Below, in pieces: positions 34,612-41,756 of a stretch of 41,756 bases of DNA. Each line of letters starts with the position of its first letter. Position 1 is the first letter of the stretch. The DNA is from an uncultured Colwellia sp. (lineage in GTDB: Bacteria; Pseudomonadota; Gammaproteobacteria; Enterobacterales; Alteromonadaceae). The stretch spans positions 1 to 41,756 of the forward strand of contig CAJXRC010000014.1 of NCBI GenBank assembly GCA_913058405.1, written 5' to 3'. The position numbers were made by a program, and so were the translations under genes. The notes under the pieces are model-generated. The model did not search any database. It saw only the letters and a list, made by a program, of their open reading frames with translations, and was not told the DNA's origin.

Positions 34612-36818
34612 GTGATACTATAGATAAGTCATTATTAGATTCCGACTCTAATAACCTTCCCAAGAAAAAGTCGCGTGTCAAAAGACGTAGTCAAGATGTT
34701 ATAACATTGTTCACTCCGTCGGATAATTGCAAAGAAAATATAGAAACATACATTAAAAGTGCAAAAAAACTTCAACTGCCAATGTTTAATTATGGGGTGA
34801 AATGGACTAAATATACTTGGAATATTCGTGGTTTTGAATCGACAACAAGGCTAAGAGACGTAACCCACGATGCTAATATTATATTCACTCAAAGCAATGG
34901 ATTAAAACCTCGACAAAAAGTCGCTAAGGATGACGAAATACCTTTTATGGAGCCGTTTTTATCTTTTGCTAAGGCTTATGTTACACACAGTCACAAAATC
35001 AAGGCAAAAACTCATGACACTCATATGGTGACAATGAGAGCATTGCGGTATGTCTATGAAGTATTACCAGATAAAAGTAACCCATGTATAAATGATGTTC
35101 TTCCTGAGCATTTTGATTTAGCCCTTCGTATTGCTATAAAAAGAGAGAAAAGTTCTACTCTTTACGTAACTGGAGGCAAGCTAGAAGAGCTGGCTGAAAA
35201 ACTAGATAAATATAACTTAACCAGAGGACTAATAGACTGGACTAGTCCGATCCCTCGAGACTATAAACATGGAGGGACAGCTCATAATCGAGGAGGAAAA
35301 AAAGCTAAAAAAGAAAGAGCAAAGAAACTCCCAAAAACAGAAGTTTTGCTATTTCTTTCCGCTATGTGGGGGCATTATGATGAAATTGAAGAGCGAGACA
35401 AAGCGCTAGTCTGTATGGCTGTTACTTTAATGATCTGTGGTTTTCGTATGGATGAATTCGTAGGATTAGATCTTAACTGTATACCAAGCCGTGAAGAATA
35501 TGAGTCACAGGATTTTGAGCTTGATCCTGAGTTAGGTTCATATACTCGTATTCTTCGTATCAGAGCTTTAGCGAAAAAAAAGTATCATTGGGAAGATAAA
35601 ATAGTTCCAGCATGTGCTGTTGATATTATTTTTGAAGCAGTTGAAAGATTGAAAGCTTTAAGTGAACCACATCGCCGTACTGCCCAAATGTTTCTTGAAG
35701 AAGGGAAGTGGTGGGTATTTTCCTCTTATGATGATGATGATTATCTCTCGGCTAAGGAAGTGCAAGCCATTTTGGGGTTTTCAGGACACTCGACCTCCAA
35801 TGTGATCAGTACTTTAAAACGCTATGGTGTTGAAAAAGATCCTGATTCGCCTCCTCGACATACGCGGTTTAGAGTTGGGGATATACATGAAGGGTTTAGC
35901 GACCACTATGCTGAGCGCATAGAGCCTATTAAGAATGGCTTTGGTCATGGTGAACTAATAATACCAATATGGGAATTTCTAAGTTTACGTTTTCAAGATC
36001 AGTATACACCTAAAGAAAAACTCAATGTTTTTGCACAACCTTTAACTGGCACTCAAGTCCAAGATTTTTTTAGGGGAAGAGATTATAAATCAAGAGTTAG
36101 CGGTGAAGAAAAGCGTATGCTTAGTGTTTTTGAGCGATATGAATTTTTGGCATTAAAAGATGTGGATGATTCTGTTAGGACTCATCAGTTTAGACACTTG
36201 CTAAATACATTGATGCAAGAATCAGATATGTTCTCACAAGAAGATATTGCTAAAAATTTTTTACGGAAAAATGCTCAAGATAATAAAGCTTATAATCATA
36301 AGATTGAGCCCTCAAAATATCAAGAACTCACTAAGCACTTTCAAGATAGTGTACTAAGTAAGCTCAATATTGATGCTGCTCAGGCTAAAAATGTTATACA
36401 GATGTTCCCATTGTTATCTCAAGAAGATCTACAAAAAGATATGGATGAGTCAGGCTCTTACCATTTTACGGGTATTGGTAGATGTAGACATGATTACACT
36501 CAAGGTCAATGTGGTATGCACTATATGTGCTTACGGAACTGTATTAATTATAAGCGTAAGAAAGGTGATCCTGATGAAGTTAAAGAATTAACAGTCAGAC
36601 TCAATACAACTCAAAAACAAATGGATCTTGCTAAAGAAGACGCTGATGATGATTTTCAAGGTGCAAATAACTGGTATTTAAATCATAAAGAGCTGGTTAA
36701 TGGCTGTAAAACTGCACTAGCAATTGAAAGTAATGATAATATACAAATAGGTGAAATAGTTCAGATATTTCCTAATGGCATAGATCAGTGTGAGGAACAT
36801 GAAAGTGAAGAAACATAG
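34608..36818 (+). CDS. Large tyrosine recombinase (IntB-like)
   Basis: A 736-residue protein that starts inside the stop of the preceding gene. Recombinase residues: Arg280 in CGFRMDEFVGLDL, His526-Gln-Phe-Arg529 in RTHQFRHLLNTLM, Tyr562 in NKAYNHKIEP. The H/W position nine residues before Tyr reads Arg553. A basic linker (NRGGKKAKKERAKKLPKTE) stands before the catalytic domain, and a cysteine/histidine cluster GRCRHDYTQGQCGMHYMCLR near the C-terminus resembles a zinc-binding end. A final stretch is helical and acidic (HESEET). Large size and third place in the set fit IntB of SE elements or TnpB of Tn554. It overlaps the small downstream gene by 20 bp. Confidence 0.82.
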   Translation: MSDTIDKSLLDSDSNNLPKKKSRVKRRSQDVITLFTPSDNCKENIETYIKSAKKLQLPMFNYGVKWTKYTWNIRGFESTTRLRDVTHDANIIFTQSNGLKPRQKVAKDDEIPFMEPFLSFAKAYVTHSHKIKAKTHDTHMVTMRALRYVYEVLPDKSNPCINDVLPEHFDLALRIAIKREKSSTLYVTGGKLEELAEKLDKYNLTRGLIDWTSPIPRDYKHGGTAHNRGGKKAKKERAKKLPKTEVLLFLSAMWGHYDEIEERDKALVCMAVTLMICGFRMDEFVGLDLNCIPSREEYESQDFELDPELGSYTRILRIRALAKKKYHWEDKIVPACAVDIIFEAVERLKALSEPHRRTAQMFLEEGKWWVFSSYDDDDYLSAKEVQAILGFSGHSTSNVISTLKRYGVEKDPDSPPRHTRFRVGDIHEGFSDHYAERIEPIKNGFGHGELIIPIWEFLSLRFQDQYTPKEKLNVFAQPLTGTQVQDFFRGRDYKSRVSGEEKRMLSVFERYEFLALKDVDDSVRTHQFRHLLNTLMQESDMFSQEDIAKNFLRKNAQDNKAYNHKIEPSKYQELTKHFQDSVLSKLNIDAAQAKNVIQMFPLLSQEDLQKDMDESGSYHFTGIGRCRHDYTQGQCGMHYMCLRNCINYKRKKGDPDEVKELTVRLNTTQKQMDLAKEDADDDFQGANNWYLNHKELVNGCKTALAIESNDNIQIGEIVQIFPNGIDQCEEHESEET

Positions 36819-37221
36819 GTATATAACTGCTGACGATGAGTCTGATATTTTAAAGTATCTGGAAGAGTGGAAAACAGGGAGATACGGGAAAAAACTTAAT
36901 TGGGGTATATTGGATAAAGCCTTTGGCTTTTCTCGGCAAGCCTTAAGTGGCAATAAAAATATATATGATGCTTATATTGAAACCAAAGAGAAGTTAAAAG
37001 AAGCAAATACTGAAATTGACGCTTTAAGTGATATAGCAAAAGAAAATAAAGAGCTTAAAACGGAACTATCAAAAGCAAATAAAAAAATACATGAATATGA
37101 GCAAAAGTATATTAGATGGCAAGTAAATGCAATGGCTAAAGGTGTCAGTGTAGAGGCTCTTAATAAAGCGGTTGATCCTTCAATTAAAGAAGAGCTTCGT
37201 AAACGAGCTCAAGATAATTAG
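36799..37221 (+). CDS. Small coiled-coil protein of the recombinase module (Srap/TnpC-like)
   Basis: A 140-residue protein that overlaps the end of the large recombinase gene; GAGG stands before ATG 36799 (GTG 36790 is an alternative). The N-terminal part has a helix-turn-helix look (WGILDKAFGFSRQALSGNKN). The middle is a coiled coil (KEKLKEANTEIDALSDIAKE, then LKTELSKANKKIHEYEQKYI). This matches the small fourth gene that follows the recombinases in SE elements (srap) and TnpC in Tn554, both auxiliary factors for recombination direction or efficiency. Function is inferred from order and shape. Confidence 0.72.
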   Translation: MKVKKHRYITADDESDILKYLEEWKTGRYGKKLNWGILDKAFGFSRQALSGNKNIYDAYIETKEKLKEANTEIDALSDIAKENKELKTELSKANKKIHEYEQKYIRWQVNAMAKGVSVEALNKAVDPSIKEELRKRAQDN

Positions 37222-37790
37222 CCTTGATTAGATTTAGTTGGATTAGTCAGCATGCGATCTTACGAATTAAAAAATAGAGTTTGATATAAACTGACAACTC
37301 AGAAGAAAATTTAAAGCTATAGAGAGAGCTGATAATCCACATTATAAGCATCAACATCAATAATCACCTTATGACTTCAATTAGCCAAAAGCGGAAGTTA
37401 GGATTTGAGTTAAAAACGGCAGTTCAGAGATCCTAAAGCTTCCTTATTCACTTAAAAATTTACGTCTTTTCATAACTGAAATTGTGCCGGAAATTTTTGC
37501 ACAGAATTAGATCTCAAATCTCCAAAGCGGACATATGAATCATTCAAATTTCAAAAGAATTTAGAGTATTAAGCCTATGGCGCTAACGCCCCAAAGCACC
37601 ATAGAGTATAAAACTTATGCTCATTTTGTCTGCAATCGAGGCGTATAAATCAAAGATTTTCTAGGTATTGCGAAGAAGAGGATTCTATAATGGTACCCTA
37701 TATTGTCTCGTTGCTGTTGGGGATACCATGATATTACTGTTAAGATCCTATCCTAAGATATCATCCCACAAAAAAGAAGTCATTTCCGAG
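37222..37790. other. Long non-coding stretch after the recombinase module
   Basis: About 570 bp with no convincing gene on either strand. An imperfect hairpin CTATGGCGC / GCACCATAG (37575-37605, one mismatch) is the only clear structure I see. The gap separates the plus-strand recombinases from four minus-strand metabolic genes and could hold element regulatory sites or old cargo. No tRNA gene or direct repeat of the 30936-31020 region was found by eye. Confidence 0.4.
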
Positions 37791-38429
37791 TTAGGGAATT
37801 TGATGATTCATTTTTTCTCGTTTAGTCGTTAAGTAATTCATATTTGTTGGAAGCACTTCTGGTAATATTTCAACTCTCTGAACATCAATACCGGCTAACG
37901 CAAGAGCATTAATTTTTGCAGGGTTATTAGTCATCAAATCAATTTTTTGCACTTGCAGTCGCTCAAGAATTTCTTGGCAAACTTGATAATCTCTCATGTC
38001 TTCCTTGAAACCTAACAATAGGTTTGCTTCGACTGTATCAGCACCTTGATCTTGTAAATGATAAGCTCTTATTTTGTTATATAAACCAATGCCTCGTCCT
38101 TCCTGACGCATATATAACAAAACACCACTGCCACGTTCAGCAATACTTTCCATTGCGATAGCTAATTGTTCACCACAATCACAACGATTTGAAAACAACG
38201 CATCTCCGGTCAAACATTCAGAATGCACACGTACCAAGACACGTTCACCTTCAGCCCATTTACCCATAGTTAATCCGATGTGTTCTTTACCATCGGATAA
38301 TCCATAAAAGCTATGAATAGTAAATTCACCAAATTTAGTTGGCAATATTGATTGAGAGTCGTTTTGATGTTTTATTTTCATAAATTCGTTTGGGTTAATC
38401 TGTATTTTTATTTCATGTTTTGCCGTCAT
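37791..38429 (-). CDS. ribA: GTP cyclohydrolase II
   Basis: A 212-residue stand-alone RibA, slightly longer than E. coli (196). It opens the imidazole ring of GTP to give the first riboflavin intermediate, formate and pyrophosphate. The zinc site is HSECLTGDALFSNRCDCGEQ (three Cys). EGRGIGLYNKIRAY follows with the catalytic Arg and Tyr region, and NNPAKINAL marks the C-terminal GTP site. It is not fused to RibB. It lies 81 bp downstream of the aminotransferase gene on the same strand. No FMN riboswitch is visible upstream. Its place next to a recombinase module, away from other rib genes, suggests it may be a second copy. Confidence 0.95.
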   Translation of the reverse strand: MTAKHEIKIQINPNEFMKIKHQNDSQSILPTKFGEFTIHSFYGLSDGKEHIGLTMGKWAEGERVLVRVHSECLTGDALFSNRCDCGEQLAIAMESIAERGSGVLLYMRQEGRGIGLYNKIRAYHLQDQGADTVEANLLLGFKEDMRDYQVCQEILERLQVQKIDLMTNNPAKINALALAGIDVQRVEILPEVLPTNMNYLTTKREKMNHQIP

Positions 38430-38510
38430 AGTCTCATTCCCTATATCTTAATTAAAGCAAATTGAGAAATGAGATTTTATACACCTTTAAGTTAAATGCT
38501 TAAAAAGGTT

Positions 38511-39575
38511 TTAAAGTGGCACAACCCAGCCGAATTTATCTTCCCGAGTACCATACTGAATTCCCGTCAACTCATTATAGAGCTCCCTTGCAACATCACC
38601 TGTTTTGTTATTGTTAATTACATACTCTTTACCTTTAAACTCGAATTTTCCTACGGGTAAAATATCTGCAGCAGTGCCGGAGCCAAAAGCTTCCGTTATT
38701 TTACCACTGTCAATACCAGCTAGAACATCATCAATATCTAAGCATTGTTCTGAAATTTCATAACCCAAGGCAGGTGCCAATTTTAAGATCGAATCGTGGA
38801 TAATACAGGGCAATATATTTCCGTTTTGTACAGGGGTTACAACATGCTTTCCTTCATAAACGAAATATATATTAATTTCGCCAACATTTTCGATATACCT
38901 CCCTTCAACAGGGTCTAACAAGAGAACTTGAGAATACCCCAATTGAATAACTTCTTCTGAATTTAATATACTAGGCATATGACTACCACCTGTTTTGAAC
39001 TCTCCATTACCGTCTTTTACTGCACGACGATATTCATCGGCGACGAAGACTGAAATAGGTATCAACTCTCCTTTGAAATAACTACCGGCAGGTCTTGTAA
39101 TTATATAGTGGCTATAATCACGACTTGAGCCGTGATATAGTTTAGTGCTGGCCGCAATCATTATTTGCCGTATTAATAAAAATGCGCCTTGTTTGTCAGG
39201 AACCCAATCCTGATCTAAATAAACTAACGACTTTATGGCTTCCAAGTGCAAACTTTCATCAATTTCAGGCATTAACATACGCTTTGCTGAACGATTAAAG
39301 CGCTTTACATTGTCTTCAGGACGAAATAAATTGATATCACCATTTACATTTCGATATGCTTTGAGACCTTCAAGTATTTTCTGATTAGAATGCAAAAAAG
39401 CAGCAAAGGGTTCTAGAGGTAAAGACTGGTAAGGACAAATGACAGCGTTATGCCAGCTATGTTCTAGAGTAAAATGTTGTATGAACATATGATCAGAAAA
39501 AGTCTCGCCAAAGTAAAGCTCTTCAGGGCAAATACCTCGTTGGCTTGGTGAAAGGGATGTAATTTCAATCATCAT
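38511..39575 (-). CDS. ilvE: Branched-chain amino acid aminotransferase (fold type IV PLP)
   Basis: A BCAT-like aminotransferase of about 355 residues. Motifs seen: FGETFSDHMF and the conserved QKILEGLKAYR near the N-terminus, NVKRFNRSAKRM, the PLP Lys in GEFKTGGSHMPSILNSEEV, EVIQLGYSQVLLLDPVEGRY, VGEINIYFVYEG, and the phosphate-binding ITEAFGSGTAADILPVG. It transfers amino groups between leucine, isoleucine or valine and 2-oxoglutarate. The N-terminal sequence before FGETF varies in this family: ATG 39575 gives the usual length, but the frame stays open upstream to ATG 39635 and TTG 39701, none with a strong ribosome site. It may be a paralogue with a special acceptor. It likely shares a transcript with ribA. 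Confidence 0.88.
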   Translation of the reverse strand: MMIEITSLSPSQRGICPEELYFGETFSDHMFIQHFTLEHSWHNAVICPYQSLPLEPFAAFLHSNQKILEGLKAYRNVNGDINLFRPEDNVKRFNRSAKRMLMPEIDESLHLEAIKSLVYLDQDWVPDKQGAFLLIRQIMIAASTKLYHGSSRDYSHYIITRPAGSYFKGELIPISVFVADEYRRAVKDGNGEFKTGGSHMPSILNSEEVIQLGYSQVLLLDPVEGRYIENVGEINIYFVYEGKHVVTPVQNGNILPCIIHDSILKLAPALGYEISEQCLDIDDVLAGIDSGKITEAFGSGTAADILPVGKFEFKGKEYVINNNKTGDVARELYNELTGIQYGTREDKFGWVVPL

Positions 39576-39750
39576 ACTTAACAACTCATTTATATTTATT
39601 TTAATTGAAGTGACCAACTGATTTATGCTATTCATTTCATCATTTTTTGGGGGCAGCTGAATTTTTACAACTGAACTTACACCAAGAAATGATCTGAACA
39701 ACTACACTTCTCTTTGAAGATTGATTGTAACCTAAAGCGAACATCTACAA

Positions 39751-40128
39751 TCAAGATTTGCCTGAAAATAACTCACGCATCTTTTGAGGACAAAATGTCG
39801 ATTTTCCTGAATTTTTGTCAACATATACCACGACAGATTGGGCCTCAACGGCCAATAACCTTTGTTGCCAAACTTCTTGAATTAAAGTTAACGAACTATT
39901 GCCCACCTGTTTTACTCGTGTTTTTACTTGCACCGTCGTATCATTAAAGATTTCACGGCGAAAATTTTGTTCAAGATTCACCAACATATAAGTAAACCGC
40001 ATCGGGGCTAATAACTCTTCAAAAAACTCATGCCTAGCCTCTTCTAGCCAAACTGGTAGAGCTGTATTACTTACATGACCAGAAGCATTAACTTCACTTG
40101 TGCGTGGTTTAATTACTATTTCGTGCAT
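39751..40128 (-). CDS. Acyl-CoA thioesterase (4HBT hotdog fold)
   Basis: A 125-residue hotdog protein from ATG 40128 (AAGGA at a good distance; an in-frame start at 40155 has none). The segment RTSEVNASGHVSNTALPVWL is the position of the 4HBT active site, where most members have Asp (as in FSDTDALGHINNT of the protein at 29403). Here the aligned residue reads Asn (EVNASGHVSN), so catalysis may rely on another residue or be weak. Later strands: YMLVNLEQNFRREIFNDTTV and VGNSSLTLIQEVWQ. It lies between the aminotransferase and fadH-like genes on the same strand. Confidence 0.8.
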   Translation of the reverse strand: MHEIVIKPRTSEVNASGHVSNTALPVWLEEARHEFFEELLAPMRFTYMLVNLEQNFRREIFNDTTVQVKTRVKQVGNSSLTLIQEVWQQRLLAVEAQSVVVYVDKNSGKSTFCPQKMRELFSGKS

Positions 40129-40322
40129 TCTTTTTTCCTTAAATATGGAGGGCATTAATTTTAATATCTACATTGTTCTAGTCAACTTCCAGACTCCCTC
40201 CTGTCAACAACAGAATAATAATCTAAAGTAATAAATCTGTCCTGTAGTGATGTGATGGACAACTTGCACCTAAGTTTGGTATTTTGTACCAAAATTAGGT
40301 GCACTTTAAACTTTGAACAGTG

Positions 40323-41719
40323 CTATAACGTTTTTGCCAACTCTAAACCAACAGCGAAGGCTTTCTTCGCATCCATACCTCGGGCATCTTGTGCTGCGCC
40401 AATAACATGTACGTTAACACCACTATTTTCGAGTTCACTCACAAGATCGCTACGAGATTTTTGTCCCGCACATACAATAACTGTATCAACATCTAAAACT
40501 TTATTTTCGCCTTTGTGAGTAATATCAACGCGTTTTGAGTCAACTTGGTTAAAAGTAACACCGCCCCACATTTTAACTTGACGCTTTTGCAAAATGGTAC
40601 GGTGGATCCATCCTGTGGTTTTACTTAAATCAGAGCCCACTTTCATATCTCGCACTTCAAGCATGAAAATTTCTCGATCAACAGGCGGTATCGATTGCGT
40701 TTTAGTAATACCGCCACGGGTTGCAAAATTACTATCAATGCCCCATTCCGCCATAAACGCTTCTTTACTTTGTTGTTGATGCCCTTCAGGCTCAGTAAGA
40801 AATTCTGCAACGTCAAAACCAATCGGTCCTGCGCCAATAATTGCTACACGTTTACCAACCGTTTTTCTATCAACGAGTACATCAAGGTAATTCAAGTATT
40901 CTGCCGTTTCAGTTCCAGGGATTGGTGGTGTCCAAGGACGTACACCAGTCGCAACGACAACGTCGTCATACCTTTCTTCAAGCAATTGCTCCTTAGTTGC
41001 AGTTTGCCCTAAGCGAACATTTACTTCTGCGCGTTCAAAACGATGTTTGAAATAGCGTAATGTTTCAAAAAACTCTTCTTTGCCAGGAATACGTGCAGCA
41101 ATTTCAAACTCACCACCCAATGTATCGCGTGATTCAAATATCGTTACCTGATGACCACGTTCCGCAGCAACGGCCGCAATAATCATTCCAGCAGGGCCTG
41201 CACCCACTACAGCAATTTTTCGAGGCTGTTCGGTTGGTTGTACCTTTACTTCGTATTCTTTACACGCATTTGGATTAACAAGGCAAGTGGCTACTTTTCC
41301 TTCAAAAACTTGATCTAAACAGCCTTGGTTACAACCGATACACGTATTTATCTCATTTGCTCGACCTTGTTCCGACTTGATAACAAAATCAGGATCTGCC
41401 AAGAAAGGACGTGCCATCGACACCATATCAGCCTGTCCGTTAGCGATGATTTCTTCAGCAACTTCAGGTGTATTAACTCGATTACAGGCGACAACAGGTA
41501 CACTTACTTCTTTACGCAACTTCGCTGTTACACCACTAAATGTTGCGCGTGGTACACCAGATGCAATGGTAGGCACACGCGCTTCATGCCAACCAATACC
41601 GGTATTGATGATATTAATACCAAGCTTTTCTACTTCTTTAGCTAAAGAAACAACTTCTTCCCAACTACTACCGCCTTCAACTAGATCGAGCATAGACAAA
41701 CGGTAAATAAGAATAAATT
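40323..41719 (-). CDS. FadH-like NADPH-dependent dienoyl-CoA reductase, 5'-truncated
   Basis: The frame runs from the adapter junction (first full codons read [16 protein letters not shown]) to the stop at 40323, about 465 residues, so roughly 210 N-terminal residues are missing at the contig edge. Remaining parts: end of the TIM barrel ([26 protein letters not shown]), the 4Fe-4S motif CIGCNQGCLDQVFEGKVATC, the FAD loop AVVGAGPAGMIIAAVAAERG and the NADPH loop AIIGAGPIGFDVAEFL. It is clearly a paralogue of the gene at 23428 but not a copy, as linker sequences differ throughout. A TTG at 41697-41699 is internal. Other enzymes of this build (trimethylamine dehydrogenase, enoate reductases) are possible, but the cysteine spacing is that of FadH. 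Confidence 0.9.
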
Positions 41720-41756
41720 CTGTCTCTTATACACATCTGACGCTGCCGACGAAGAG
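41720..41756 (-). other. Nextera adapter contamination, right end
   Basis: The minus strand here ends with the Tn5 mosaic end (41720-41738) and the Nextera read-1 primer (41739-41752). The last four bases (AGAG) fit the start of the complement of the same index seen at the left end. Genomic sequence stops at 41719. Confidence 0.97.

Noticed and set aside
31021-36818. Recombinase-in-trio (RIT) element
   Set aside because: RIT recombinases are three proteins of roughly 300-400 residues; here they are 421, 532 and 736 with a fourth coiled-coil gene, which fits SE or Tn554-like modules better.
37575-37605. GGCGCTAACGCC-like stem as a possible integron attC site
   Set aside because: The stem is short and imperfect, the R and L box arrangement of attC is absent, and no cassette array or IntI is present.
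38430-38510. FMN riboswitch before ribA
   Set aside because: Only 81 bp lie upstream and none of the conserved RFN-element sequence is visible.

Overview
The window is a 41.7 kb contig from a low-GC marine gammaproteobacterium, most likely Colwellia or a close relative in the Alteromonadales (Thalassotalea and Colwelliaceae are alternatives). This rests on AT-rich coding sequence, on the kinds of proteins present (YajR-type MFS, PssA of the phospholipase D family, FadH, a Q/G-rich-linker SSB, a DUF1302 outer-membrane protein) and on short dispersed terminal-inverted-repeat elements. It is inference, with no database search behind it. Both ends are sequencing artefact: positions 1-50 and 41720-41756 are Illumina Nextera read-1 adapter, so the first and last genes are cut by the contig edge and not broken in the organism.

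Layout. 53-3342: truncated SDR-like oxidoreductase, a VOC protein, a LysR regulator divergent from a DJ-1/PfpI protein, and a secreted VOC protein. 3511-9384: a MarR-GST-RND-DUF1302 unit with a textbook promoter and three copies of a palindrome around ATGCATATGCAT; the RND pump is fused to a LolA-like periplasmic domain. 9607-14247 (minus): a bufferin (copper-binding RiPP) operon with YHS protein, thioredoxin, BufA precursor, BufB MNIO enzyme, BufC partner, DoxX protein and an alpha/beta hydrolase, facing a divergent AraC regulator (14450-15277). A 157-bp repeat element lies between bufA and bufB. 15365-18478: LysR plus the glutathione-dependent formaldehyde pathway (frmA, S-formylglutathione hydrolase). 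18783-30861: chromosomal genes: diguanylate cyclase, double cupin, YajR-like MFS, dodecin, GreA/B-like factor, fadH, pssA, BamA/TamA-like protein, hotdog thioesterase, ssb.

31021-37221: three tyrosine-recombinase genes and a small coiled-coil gene, the last three overlapping end to start. The arrangement fits the intA-tfp-intB-srap module of strand-biased circularizing integrative elements (SE) or Tn554-like TnpABC systems. It sits directly downstream of the ssb terminator. 37791-41719 (minus): ribA, a branched-chain aminotransferase, a second hotdog thioesterase and a truncated second fadH paralogue. These may be cargo of the element or ordinary chromosome; the far boundary is not visible.

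A recurring theme is handling of reactive electrophiles and metals: two VOC proteins, DJ-1, GST with an exporter, FrmA with its hydrolase, two dienoyl-CoA reductases, and the bufferin operon. The observations most worth following are the bufferin operon with its inserted repeat and repeated GTTGTAC promoter motif, the RND-LolA fusion with what looks like an internalised signal peptide, the three-site MarR regulon, and the recombinase module.
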